From CAZJRB01 sp964547995 (GTDB lineage: Bacteria; Planctomycetota; Planctomycetia; Pirellulales; Thermoguttaceae), in contig CAZJRB010000034.1 of assembly GCA_964547995.1 (NCBI GenBank), positions 1 to 57,107 of the forward strand: a DNA stretch of 57,107 bases, in the 5' to 3' direction. The notes below the pieces were generated by a model that worked only from the letters and a program-made list of their open reading frames with translations, did no database searches and was not told where the DNA came from. Positions 1 to 8,436 of the stretch are shown piece by piece (position 1 is the stretch's first letter; each line of letters starts with the position of its first letter). The translations under genes were made by a program, and so were the position numbers.

Positions 1-207
1 CTACGTAACTACGACAATACCGATTTGGGTAAATTCTCATCTGCCGGTCGCCTAACATCCAACACGCAACGCCGGACAAACTGTTTCAGACGACTTGGCA
101 GCAGTCGGCGCACTGGGCCCAGAACGGTGTTCACGTCATTCCCCGGTGTTTCAGGGTCCAATTATGCACCATCAGATATGCTCAGACCCCAATCCCCTCC
201 CGCTGAG
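1..207. other. Left edge downstream of DUF5989 gene, no gene seen
   Basis: This stretch lies downstream of the last gene of the minus-strand glycan locus. Short open frames exist but none has a recognisable product or a convincing ribosome binding site. I looked for a GC-rich stem followed by a T-run reading leftwards and found no convincing terminator. I see nothing else in it. Confidence 0.4.
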
Positions 208-429
208 TCAAAACAGGGTATAGATGAACGGCGCTGCGCCCGTGCTGCCTAGCACCACCAGTAGCCCCACAACCAGCAGCACAAGGATAATCGGCGTCAA
301 CCACCACTTCTTGTTGTGCAGAAGGAACTCGAGAAACTCGGTAGCGATGCCGGGTTGCGATTGCTCGGCCTGCTCTGTGAACTGCCGCGCTTCCTGCGAC
401 TGTTCCATCTCAGACAATCGGTTCTCCAT
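208..429 (-). CDS. DUF5989 family small membrane protein
   Basis: A 73-residue protein with a polar, Glu/Gln-rich N-terminal half and one hydrophobic segment (about residues 43-60), ending in the motif APFIYTLF. This layout, with a WWLTPIILVLL stretch just before or inside the membrane span, is typical of the small DUF5989 proteins found next to carbamoyltransferases and SxtJ. The ATG at 429 is chosen because an AGAGGAG Shine-Dalgarno sits 8 nt upstream; a GTG one codon earlier is the alternative. It is the last gene of the long minus-strand run, 18 bp after sxtJ. Its function is unknown; a role as a membrane partner of the carbamoyltransferase is inferred from gene order only. Confidence 0.8.
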   Translation of the reverse strand: MENRLSEMEQSQEARQFTEQAEQSQPGIATEFLEFLLHNKKWWLTPIILVLLVVGLLVVLGSTGAAPFIYTLF

Positions 430-447
430 CACACAAGCTCCTCTAGA

Positions 448-864
448 TTAGAACTGTCGGAAATACCTTTCTGGATTCTCATCTTGCTCGCGTGGGCACC
501 AATACGTTTCGGCGTCTACATCGAAACGGCGTGCCACCGGATCATAGCGAAACAGCCGCATGAGCAATCCCGTCGGTGTCAGCACAAGGTAGTATACTAT
601 GATAAGGATGAGGTGGGAAACCCCAAATCCGATCGGAAAGGCCGCATAGGCCATGGCAACATAGACGATTCGCATGAATGATGGTATCATCCAGCCAACC
701 AACGGGACCACCACCGCCAAGCCCCACACGGACCGTGCCGCCGACAGCGATCCGCCGCTCTTCAGTACGATCCCGCCCAGAGCACCGAAGAACACCAGCC
801 AGATGACACCGAAGAGACCGAGCTGTTTCCACGACGGGTCGTGATCAATTCGTACCAAACCCAT
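448..864 (-). CDS. SxtJ family membrane protein
   Basis: A 138-residue protein with about three or four membrane segments (roughly residues 15-37, 45-65, 70-105) and a polar C-terminal tail containing RLFRYDPVARRF and a closing ERYFRQF. The pattern, including the 'D..R.fd' region before the tail, matches SxtJ, a small membrane protein first noted in saxitoxin clusters and common beside NodU/CmcH carbamoyltransferases. It sits 33 bp downstream of a carbamoyltransferase and 18 bp upstream of the DUF5989 gene, the usual trio. No biochemical role is established; membrane recruitment of the carbamoyltransferase to its glycan substrate is a guess. Confidence 0.8.
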   Translation of the reverse strand: MGLVRIDHDPSWKQLGLFGVIWLVFFGALGGIVLKSGGSLSAARSVWGLAVVVPLVGWMIPSFMRIVYVAMAYAAFPIGFGVSHLILIIVYYLVLTPTGLLMRLFRYDPVARRFDVDAETYWCPREQDENPERYFRQF

Positions 865-897
865 AAACTATCCTAATATTGTTGCGGGTACACCTCG

Positions 898-2730
898 TTA
901 ATCCAATTGAAACTGTGCCAGATATTCGTCGATTTCGTGCTCTTTGGCACTCAGTTGTTCACCTTTCAGCAGAACAAAATCCTCCATCACCAGGACATCC
1001 ATGTTGGTAGCCATGAAACAGCGGTAAGCGTGTTCGGGCGAGCAGACGATCGGCTCGCCGCGAACGTTGAAGCTGGTGTTGATCATAACGGGACAACCGG
1101 TCTTCGACTCGAAGACCTTCAACAGTCTGTAGAACCGCCCGTGTCGCTGTCTGTCCACGGTTTGGACTCGGGCCGAGAAGTCGACATGGGTAATCGCGGG
1201 CACCAGCGACCGGACTACTTTCAACTTGTCCAGTCCCGTGGCAGCCGTTTCGTCATGGGTGATGCGCTTATCCTCTGCCACCGGCGCCACGAGAAGCATG
1301 TAGGGGCTTTCCGTGTGGCTGTCCATCTCGAAGTAGTCAGCAACTCGGTCGTGCAGGACCACGGGTGCAAACGGACGAAACGACTCGCGGAACTTGATTT
1401 TGCGATTCATGACAGACTGCATCCGGCGGCTGCGCGCATCGCCCAAGATGCTCCGAGAACCGAGTGCCCTGGGACCGAACTCGGTCCGCCCGTGCATCCA
1501 GCCGATCACCTTTTCGGACGCGATCAGATCAGCCACGTAGTCGCACAGTTCCTCTTCATCTGCGAAGTAGCGGTACTTGGCCTTTTGTACATCGAGAAAC
1601 TCGCGGACCTCGTCGTTGGAAAAGCGTGGCCCCAGAAGGGATCCGTGCTGCCCGTCCGATTCGAGCACTTCGCGCTCGTTACCGAGAAGCTGGTGCCAGA
1701 TAAACAGCGCCACTCCCAAAGCGCCGCCTGCATCACCGGCCGCAGGTTGGATCCAAATCCTCTCGAACGGCCCTTCCCGGAGAATCCGCCCGTTGCCCAC
1801 ACAGTTCAACGCGACACCACCGGCCAGGCAGAGATTCGGCATCCCCGTTTGCTCATGAACGTGTCGTGCCGCTCGCAGAACAACCTCTTCGGTAACCTGC
1901 TGGATGGATGCAGCCAGGTCCATCTCACGTTCGGTCAGGGGCGATTCGGGCTTCCGGGCCGAACCGCCGAAGAGCCGAGCAAACTTCGCGGAAGTCATCC
2001 TCAACCCCTGACAATAGTTGAAGTAGGACATATCCAGCCGGAACGACCCGTCGGCCTTCAGGTCCATCAGTTTTTCGATGATCACGTCTCGATACTTCGG
2101 TTCGCCGTAGGGTGCCAGTCCCATCAGCTTGTATTCGCCCGAGTTGACCTTGAACCCGCAGAAATAGGTGAAGGCTGAGTACAGCAACCCCAGCGAGTGT
2201 GGGAATCGAAGCTCATGGGTCAGTGTGATCCGATTGCCGCGACCGTAGCCGTAACTGGCTGTCGCCCACTCTCCTACGCCATCGAGTGTGAGAATCGCGG
2301 CTTCGTCGAATGGAGAAGGAAAGAACGCACTCGCGGCGTGTGACTCGTGGTGCTCGGAGAAGACAAATCTCCTATTATATTGGCCTTTTAGCCCTTTGCG
2401 CATCTCCCGGGGCAGGTGCAACTTTTGGCGAAGCCAAAGGGGCATCGCCATGAGGAACGAACGGAACCCAACCGGTGCGAAGGCCAAATAGGTCTCCAGT
2501 AATCGTTCGAACTTGAGGAACGGCTTGTCGTAGAAGCCGACATAGTCGACTTGCTCGGGCTTCAGGTCGGCCTCTCGTAGGCAATATTCAATGGCATTCG
2601 TGGGGAACCCGTGATCATGTTTCTTACGGGTGAACCGCTCTTCCTGCGCGGCGGCTACAATTTCCCCGTCGATGACCAATGCTGCAGCCGAGTCATGATA
2701 AAATGCTGAAATCCCTAGTACTGCCGTCAC
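898..2730 (-). CDS. NodU/CmcH-type carbamoyltransferase (copy 1)
   Basis: A 610-residue protein with both expected domains. The N-terminal ASKHA-fold domain begins AVLGISAFYHDSAAAL and carries the metal-binding HHESH motif (residues 127-131) followed by ILTLDGVGEWATASYG, where carbamoyl-AMP is formed. The C-terminal YrdC-like domain has TEFGPRALGSRSIL and MINTSFNVRGEPIV, the usual carbamoyl-adenylate motifs. The family moves a carbamoyl group from carbamoyl phosphate to hydroxyls of sugars, antibiotics or toxins. Length is normal. The start is a GTG. The next genes are sxtJ-like and DUF5989. In this locus the likely acceptor is a sugar of the exported glycan. About 47% identity to the second copy would not surprise me, but I could not align them fully. 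Confidence 0.93.
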   Translation of the reverse strand: MTAVLGISAFYHDSAAALVIDGEIVAAAQEERFTRKKHDHGFPTNAIEYCLREADLKPEQVDYVGFYDKPFLKFERLLETYLAFAPVGFRSFLMAMPLWLRQKLHLPREMRKGLKGQYNRRFVFSEHHESHAASAFFPSPFDEAAILTLDGVGEWATASYGYGRGNRITLTHELRFPHSLGLLYSAFTYFCGFKVNSGEYKLMGLAPYGEPKYRDVIIEKLMDLKADGSFRLDMSYFNYCQGLRMTSAKFARLFGGSARKPESPLTEREMDLAASIQQVTEEVVLRAARHVHEQTGMPNLCLAGGVALNCVGNGRILREGPFERIWIQPAAGDAGGALGVALFIWHQLLGNEREVLESDGQHGSLLGPRFSNDEVREFLDVQKAKYRYFADEEELCDYVADLIASEKVIGWMHGRTEFGPRALGSRSILGDARSRRMQSVMNRKIKFRESFRPFAPVVLHDRVADYFEMDSHTESPYMLLVAPVAEDKRITHDETAATGLDKLKVVRSLVPAITHVDFSARVQTVDRQRHGRFYRLLKVFESKTGCPVMINTSFNVRGEPIVCSPEHAYRCFMATNMDVLVMEDFVLLKGEQLSAKEHEIDEYLAQFQLD

Positions 2731-2770
2731 TGGTACAACCGGTCAAAGGGAGATTATCTGAGGGAAGTCA

Positions 2771-4060
2771 TCAACGAGACGTTGGTTCGCCATTCTTTTG
2801 GTCACTATCAGTTTCTCTAGTAAGGTCGCCAGCCAACGCATCGGCCAAGACCTCGGCAACCGCTCTGTGGACCTCCGCATTGAAATGCCCATCGTTTGGC
2901 TTTGCACGATACTGGTCGCCGCGGGGAAAACGGCGAGAGAACACCGGCAGCATATCGATTACGGTGCAGTCAAGCCCCTCTCCGAATTGAACGATGTCGT
3001 GATGTGCTTCTACGAGCGGGTACTGGGAGTAATCGGTAACTAGCGGAAGGATGACAAGTATCGGTGGGAATTGCGATTCGTCGTTTGCTTCCTTTATCGT
3101 ATGATCGAGTAAGCTCGTGAACAGTCTCCATCTTGCGGCATACGAAGCGTCAGACTTGTCAAAATTGCGCACAAGAGAATTATGGTAGTTTTCCACGTCG
3201 AAGCCGAACATAGTCTGTTCCAATATATCGGCAATAACGCGGACAAGAACGCTGGATCGTCCTATGCCAATCAATGCCTCATGGATTTTTCGAGAAAAAG
3301 TCTGCCTCTGCGGCATGTCGTTAATGTAGAGACATACAACGACAACCCGTTTTTTGCGAACTCGTTCAAGGACCTCCATGTAGGAAGAGAGTCCGGTTCC
3401 AACGAGCCCCAGGTTATGGACGGTCGTGCTAACGCCCCTGGATTCTAAGACCGTCTGCAGAACGCGAGCAAAGGCTTCCTCTTCTTCTACACCGGCTCCC
3501 CAAACACACGAGTCTCCGACAATCACAATGGCATCGTCATCGATGGACTGGAGATCGACCGGTGACCGGAACGAGAACTCCTTCTCTTGGGCAGCAAAGA
3601 ATCTCTCGGGGCTTACGGCTGCCTGAAGAATGAGGTCGACTAGAGCGACCGTACAGAACAACGTTCCCACTCCAAGAAGACAAAGGGCTTTCTTGTCCCC
3701 GCGATTGCAACGGTAAGCCGCAAATGAACACAGGATAACGAGCATGCTTAGACATAGCCTTGATAAATGCACCCAACCTATAACAAGAGGTACTCTCAGC
3801 ATTCCGCTATTGCACGGAACCAGGAACGTCAGGAACGCCAGGACTATCGCGAATATGCCGGCCGACCGATACCCAGAACGCCATGTACTCACCACTGCTC
3901 CCGTAATAAAGACGAGATTAGCTGCATTGAAAAGAAACCAATGAGGAGAGTAGTATCCGAATATGACGGGTACTGCGGACCGCGAAGAAAGACAGACACA
4001 ACTCAACGCAATCCACGGAAGAAGAGCAAGAACTCCGATCAAACGCATACCGATGGTCAC
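2771..4060 (-). CDS. Membrane-anchored SGNH/GDSL hydrolase-like protein
   Basis: A 429-residue protein. The first 150 residues hold about five hydrophobic segments. The rest is a soluble domain with the GDS block IVIVGDSCVWGAGV (nucleophile Ser at about 184) and a C-terminal DGHFN motif (Asp390 and His392), together the Ser-Asp-His set of SGNH hydrolases. Such proteins in glycan loci often add or remove acyl groups on exported sugars, but no substrate can be read here. The GTG at 4060 lies directly after an AAGGAG site; an ATG four codons in (4048) is an alternative with long spacing. The gene is richer in A/T than its neighbours, suggesting separate acquisition. Confidence 0.8.
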   Translation of the reverse strand: MTIGMRLIGVLALLPWIALSCVCLSSRSAVPVIFGYYSPHWFLFNAANLVFITGAVVSTWRSGYRSAGIFAIVLAFLTFLVPCNSGMLRVPLVIGWVHLSRLCLSMLVILCSFAAYRCNRGDKKALCLLGVGTLFCTVALVDLILQAAVSPERFFAAQEKEFSFRSPVDLQSIDDDAIVIVGDSCVWGAGVEEEEAFARVLQTVLESRGVSTTVHNLGLVGTGLSSYMEVLERVRKKRVVVVCLYINDMPQRQTFSRKIHEALIGIGRSSVLVRVIADILEQTMFGFDVENYHNSLVRNFDKSDASYAARWRLFTSLLDHTIKEANDESQFPPILVILPLVTDYSQYPLVEAHHDIVQFGEGLDCTVIDMLPVFSRRFPRGDQYRAKPNDGHFNAEVHRAVAEVLADALAGDLTRETDSDQKNGEPTSR

Positions 4061-4094
4061 TCCTTCTTCAGATCTCGAGACGGTAACGTTCCGA

Positions 4095-5978
4095 TCAGCA
4101 CGGTACCTTTCCGATGGGGCATAGTCGGACTTCGGAGTCTCCGTCGACCCAGTTCAAGAGAGTGTCTTTACCTTTCCACGCAGCCAAAGAAGCTTCTCCA
4201 CTCCGTTTCCCCCACGCCAGGTACCATCCACAGACGGCCGGCAAGGCGGTGACCGCCGTCCACTGCACCACGTGGCACCGCAACCGTTCGCCGAACTGCG
4301 GGCAATACCAACCCGTCGTCAGTTCGACTTGTCCGGGTGATAAAAAGCGAAGGAAAAGTTCGATCCCACCGCCGTGAATACACACTTCGTCCGAGGCCGT
4401 TTGTTGAGCCTCCATCTTTGGATGCAGGTGCAACATGCCGGTCAGTTTGTGGCTGCCGGCGGCTTCGGCCCAATCGACGCAGAACCAAGGACCGCCCGGC
4501 CGACAGGCGATCCAGCGACCGACGACAGGCACCCGGCAACGGCGATATGCGTTGTGCCTTGCCCTGGCCCAATGGAAGCCGTGTGTCTCGCCCGCGCTGA
4601 AGCCGAACGGCCACCCGCGATAACCCATCCGAAACCGCGACCACATGTCGCACTGGTCGGTATCGTCAACTGCCAAGACATTGTGGGCTGCGCTGGAGCG
4701 GCAGTATTGACGCATCGCATCGTCCTGGTAGTTGAAAACCCCGCTATCGACAAAGACACGCTGGCCTTGGACCGAGACTTCCAGGTTTAGCAGATCGGCA
4801 TGGGCGTGCGCAGGGAGGTGATCAGGCCCGACCGGCCCGGCATCGAAAAGAAGAAAATCACCGCCGTCATGAAAAATCCACGTATTGCCAAGAACCTTCG
4901 TCGAAGCGGAAGGAGGCGATTTGGCCTGAATTGCAGCTCGCGCCGCCAACTGGTTGGCGGGTGCCGATTCATTAAGACATGAGTCACCCAATAGCGGAAT
5001 TGCTCCGTCGGGATGGAGGATTTCTTGGAGGAAATCGGCCATTCTTACCGCCATTGCGTCACAGAATTCGGCCAACTGCGGCAAGACGCCTTGCGTTGCG
5101 TCGCGGACATCGAGGACCGCTTCGAGCGCAATGGCATGATACAGGGGCGAGCGTTCAAAATGTTCGCCGTGGGGGAGGATTTGCCGGGCCAATTGCACGC
5201 GCAATATCTTGGCACCGCGTCGCAGCAGGCGGTCGGCTTCCGGACCTTCCAGGAATGCCCCGACCATCGCCAACGCCTTGGCGTTCTCCAGCAAATGATT
5301 CCCTCCCAAATCCCATTCGAGATGATGCCGCAGGAACCGCGCCTGGGCAGCTATGCTCTGCAGAATTTGCGGTGCAAAAGCCTCCTCAGGAGCTGAGGCC
5401 ACCCAGAGCAGAACCCATACAGGCAAGCGGCGTGAAATGCAGTAAGGGTGCCACGCATCGTCAAGCACTCGCGGATCGCCAAGCGGATTGTTCTCGATCC
5501 AGTCGCTGACGAACTGCCATGCCCGATCGAACCATTCCGGATCGCCCTTCCGCGATCCTTCGGCGGCAAGGTCCAGGAGGAATTCGTGATAGTGCAGATG
5601 GAACCGCCATAAGTGCGGCGTTTCGGGCCAACGTTCAAGCCGCCAATCGACCGGCGTCGGCAGTGTGTGCGTTTCCCCAAGAAAGGTGAAGCGGTTATCG
5701 AGAATCTCTCGGGCCCTCGAAGAGGCATCCCTTGTCTGACGCGACTTCAGCTTCCAGGCCAGTAATGATTCGAGACCGGGGTTCTCGCGCCGACTCGGGG
5801 TGGTTGCCGCGGGCCGCGAGTAGCGACGCCCTCCAGTCCACCGCAACCATCGGCGCCGCGCCAAGGCGACCAGTCGCATTGCCAACTGCGACTTGCGATG
5901 ATAGCGGAGGACGCACCACCATCGAGCGAGTTTTTCGGTCCCACTCGGCGACGGACGAGACTGTGGTTCGTTAGACAC
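4095..5978 (-). CDS. Heparinase II/III family protein
   Basis: A 627-residue protein. Residues about 90-320 form the alpha-helical toroid typical of the family, including the DLGGNHLLENAKALA motif. The C-terminal half is the beta-sandwich Hepar_II_III domain with HAHADLLNLEVSVQGQRVFV and GVFNY. Such proteins are polysaccharide lyases, or lyase-like enzymes frequently found inside exopolysaccharide biosynthesis loci, where they may trim or remodel the polymer. No clear signal peptide is visible; the N-terminus is Arg-rich. The start appears to be GTG with a weak ribosome site. It follows the GT4 gene by 38 bp. Whether it is catalytically active lyase or a degenerate relative cannot be decided from sequence alone. 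Confidence 0.85.
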   Translation of the reverse strand: MSNEPQSRPSPSGTEKLARWWCVLRYHRKSQLAMRLVALARRRWLRWTGGRRYSRPAATTPSRRENPGLESLLAWKLKSRQTRDASSRAREILDNRFTFLGETHTLPTPVDWRLERWPETPHLWRFHLHYHEFLLDLAAEGSRKGDPEWFDRAWQFVSDWIENNPLGDPRVLDDAWHPYCISRRLPVWVLLWVASAPEEAFAPQILQSIAAQARFLRHHLEWDLGGNHLLENAKALAMVGAFLEGPEADRLLRRGAKILRVQLARQILPHGEHFERSPLYHAIALEAVLDVRDATQGVLPQLAEFCDAMAVRMADFLQEILHPDGAIPLLGDSCLNESAPANQLAARAAIQAKSPPSASTKVLGNTWIFHDGGDFLLFDAGPVGPDHLPAHAHADLLNLEVSVQGQRVFVDSGVFNYQDDAMRQYCRSSAAHNVLAVDDTDQCDMWSRFRMGYRGWPFGFSAGETHGFHWARARHNAYRRCRVPVVGRWIACRPGGPWFCVDWAEAAGSHKLTGMLHLHPKMEAQQTASDEVCIHGGGIELFLRFLSPGQVELTTGWYCPQFGERLRCHVVQWTAVTALPAVCGWYLAWGKRSGEASLAAWKGKDTLLNWVDGDSEVRLCPIGKVPC

Positions 5979-6016
5979 GTTATGAGAGGGAATTCGGATG
6001 CGGACCCTCGGGCAAC

Positions 6017-7348
6017 CTACGAGCGGCGATGCCGGTGCCGGCTGTCGCGAGCGGAAGGTCCGATGGGACCGAGAATAACCGGCGACGGCTCGCCGTCTTC
6101 CGCGAGTTCTTCCGTTTCATCACCGATTACATCATGCAGCAGACGGAGGTAAGCCCTCGCCAGCAAGTCACGATTGTAGTTGGTGGCGATGAACTCGCGT
6201 GCGGCGCCGGCTCGTACCGCATAATCGGGATGGTCGGCAAGCCGTTTCACGGCTCCGACGAGGGATTTCGCGGAATCGGGTTCCATATCGAGGCCCGTTG
6301 CCGTTTCCATGACAAGGTTCCGTGCCTCGCCCCGCACGCCCATAATGATCGGCCGCTCCATGGCCATTGTCTCGAAGATCTTTGACGGCAGAACGGTCCC
6401 GAAAAGCTTGCAGTCCCTGAGGTGAATCAGGCAGGCATTGGAACTTGCCAGAACGGCCGGCATTCTCTCCTTCGGCTGGCGCCCGGTGAAGACGACCATG
6501 TCTTGCACGCCCGCGACCAAGGCTTCCTCTTCCAGTTGCCTTCGCGAGGCGCCATCGCCCACCATGGCAAAACAGATGTCGCGTCGGCCTTCATCCTTGA
6601 GAATCCTGGCCGCCTCAATGACGACTTCCAGGCCGTGAGCCATGCCGATCGTACCGATGTAGGAACAGACGAACTTACCCCGCAACCCCCACTCACGCAG
6701 GAACTCCTCATCCGGCTCGCGCGGTTTGAAGAAGTCGAGATCGACGCCGTTGGTGATTACGGATATGGGTTTGGGTGGGCTCACCTTTTCAAGGACCTTG
6801 CCCCGGTACCCCTTGCCTACGGTGACGATCTGGTCGGCGGACAGATACATCCATCGTTCCAGCCGTTCAAGGAACTTCAGCACCCAACGATTGCGCATTG
6901 CCCCGACTGCCTCGATCGACTCGGGCCAGATATCGCGGATTTCAAGGACAAACGGCGCCCGCTTCAACCGCGAGACCAGCACGCCGGCCCATCCGCAGAA
7001 GAATTGAGGCGAGGTGGCAACGACGACGTCGGGACGCGGCAATCGGATCGCGGCCAGGATCGCGCTGAACATGTATGACAAGTAATTGGCGATGCGTCTG
7101 AACGTCCCGGCATTCGCTGCCAGATAGGTCCAGACTCGCACCACGCGCACCCCGTCGACATGCTCTACCTGGGGCCATGGTTTGTTTCGGTACCCGGCAA
7201 ACGGGGTGCCTGTAGGGCAATTTGGTACGCAAGTTACCACGGTTACATCGTGCCCCGCCTCGGCCCAGCGGACACAGTGTTCGAACGTCCTCGTTGCCGG
7301 GGCGTTGACCTCGGGCGGAAAGTAGTGAGTGAAGAAGAGAATTTTCAT
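6017..7348 (-). CDS. WbuB-like GT4 family glycosyltransferase
   Basis: A 443-residue GT-B enzyme. The N-terminal domain begins MKILFFTHYFPPEVNAPATR, the opening of WbuB-like amino-sugar transferases. The C-terminal domain has VCSYIGTIGMAHGLEVVIEA and a donor-binding stretch with LPSKIFETMAMERPIIMGV. The final 25 residues (Pro/Arg/His-rich) go beyond the normal domain end. It would add one sugar to the lipid-linked glycan on the cytoplasmic face. It sits between the propeller-like gene (15 bp upstream) and the heparinase-like gene. The WbuB relationship rests on the N-terminal pattern; the true donor sugar is not predictable. Confidence 0.88.
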   Translation of the reverse strand: MKILFFTHYFPPEVNAPATRTFEHCVRWAEAGHDVTVVTCVPNCPTGTPFAGYRNKPWPQVEHVDGVRVVRVWTYLAANAGTFRRIANYLSYMFSAILAAIRLPRPDVVVATSPQFFCGWAGVLVSRLKRAPFVLEIRDIWPESIEAVGAMRNRWVLKFLERLERWMYLSADQIVTVGKGYRGKVLEKVSPPKPISVITNGVDLDFFKPREPDEEFLREWGLRGKFVCSYIGTIGMAHGLEVVIEAARILKDEGRRDICFAMVGDGASRRQLEEEALVAGVQDMVVFTGRQPKERMPAVLASSNACLIHLRDCKLFGTVLPSKIFETMAMERPIIMGVRGEARNLVMETATGLDMEPDSAKSLVGAVKRLADHPDYAVRAGAAREFIATNYNRDLLARAYLRLLHDVIGDETEELAEDGEPSPVILGPIGPSARDSRHRHRRS

Positions 7349-7363
7349 AGTTGCCCGCTACGG

Positions 7364-8419
7364 TCAGCGCTTCTGCAATGTGAAGGTACGGTTGTCCGCC
7401 CCGCGGAGGCCCACTCCGTGCAGCAACAGGCCGTCGGGAATTCCGGGGCCTTGTGGAAAATACCACGTTCCTGCGAGAAAATACTTCACTGGCAACATGT
7501 CTTTATCGGAAGCCGCTACGCGACAAGCGGACTCGCCGTCGCGCAACCACCACAAGGACGCCTCCTTGCCCCGCTGGCTCGGGCAGAGTTCCGCCGTTAC
7601 GCCGAAAAACAGATCGCCGTCGACCGCCCGGGAGTAGTAGACGGGACCGTCGATCTCATCGAGCTTTGTACGCTCGCCCGTTTCACGATCGACTTTGTAC
7701 AGGAAATTCTGCGAGAATTCCGCATCCGATCCGTAGTAGATGTTCTGCGGCGTGAAGACCAGGCTGACACATCGCCACGATTCATCGCCTTCGCCGACGA
7801 CTTCGACCGAATTGAAACCGTCGAAAGTCCGCAATATGCGGCATTCGTTTCCTTGGTCGCCGGTCACGCACCAGAGGCAATCGCCGTACTGGTCGTAATA
7901 GACGCCATGGACGTGCCGGCAATACTTGGGGGGGAACGTGTGAACGATCTCAAGGTCCTCGCGGCCCGGAACGTACCGATAGACGTGTATCTCATGTCTC
8001 GCAGCGTTCGTCACGTATTCACCGAAATAGACATCTCCCGAATCGTCGACGGCGCAGGCCGATCGAAGCACGCGCGTGGGGCGCACAAGGCCGCTGATCG
8101 GCTCAACGCGTCCGTTCGACCAGCGTCCGACGCCCTTGTCAAACGTAAGAAACAGACTGTCGTCGCGAAGCTTCACGACGTTGTAGAACAGATATCGCAA
8201 GAGGCGTTGCAGCCAGCGTCCTCGTGCGGCGCACCTTTTCCATCCTTTGCCCGGAAACCGCCCCAGGCGCTCCCGGGGCGTTCCGAGATTCGCCGTCCGG
8301 TAAATCCGGTCGCGGCGTGAGAGGATGAGCCCGTCGCGTGCCGCCCACTCGACGCAATATCCCCGCAGGCCACGTTCTTCCCGGATGGTCCATTTCGGGT
8401 TTTGCATCGCTATTCCCAC
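7364..8419 (-). CDS. Uncharacterised beta-propeller-like protein
   Basis: A 351-residue protein with no family I can name. It consists of repeated short beta-rich units such as DDSGDVYFGEY, YDQYGDCLWCVTGD, TPQNIYYGSD and AVDGDLFFGVTAE, spaced about 45-55 residues apart, as in a six-bladed propeller (BNR/sialidase-like or SMP-30-like). There is no signal peptide or membrane segment. A GTG start (8419) and an ATG four codons later (8407) are both possible; an AAGAAG site precedes them. The gene lies 17 bp after the second carbamoyltransferase and 15 bp before a glycosyltransferase, so it is probably cotranscribed and part of glycan synthesis. Function is unknown. Confidence 0.7.
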   Translation of the reverse strand: MGIAMQNPKWTIREERGLRGYCVEWAARDGLILSRRDRIYRTANLGTPRERLGRFPGKGWKRCAARGRWLQRLLRYLFYNVVKLRDDSLFLTFDKGVGRWSNGRVEPISGLVRPTRVLRSACAVDDSGDVYFGEYVTNAARHEIHVYRYVPGREDLEIVHTFPPKYCRHVHGVYYDQYGDCLWCVTGDQGNECRILRTFDGFNSVEVVGEGDESWRCVSLVFTPQNIYYGSDAEFSQNFLYKVDRETGERTKLDEIDGPVYYSRAVDGDLFFGVTAELCPSQRGKEASLWWLRDGESACRVAASDKDMLPVKYFLAGTWYFPQGPGIPDGLLLHGVGLRGADNRTFTLQKR

Positions 8420-8436
8420 AGTTCTTCTTTCAAGTC

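Noticed and set aside
907..2178. A 423-codon plus-strand frame opposite the first carbamoyltransferase
   Set aside because: It mirrors a gene with complete carbamoyltransferase motifs and has no family pattern of its own.
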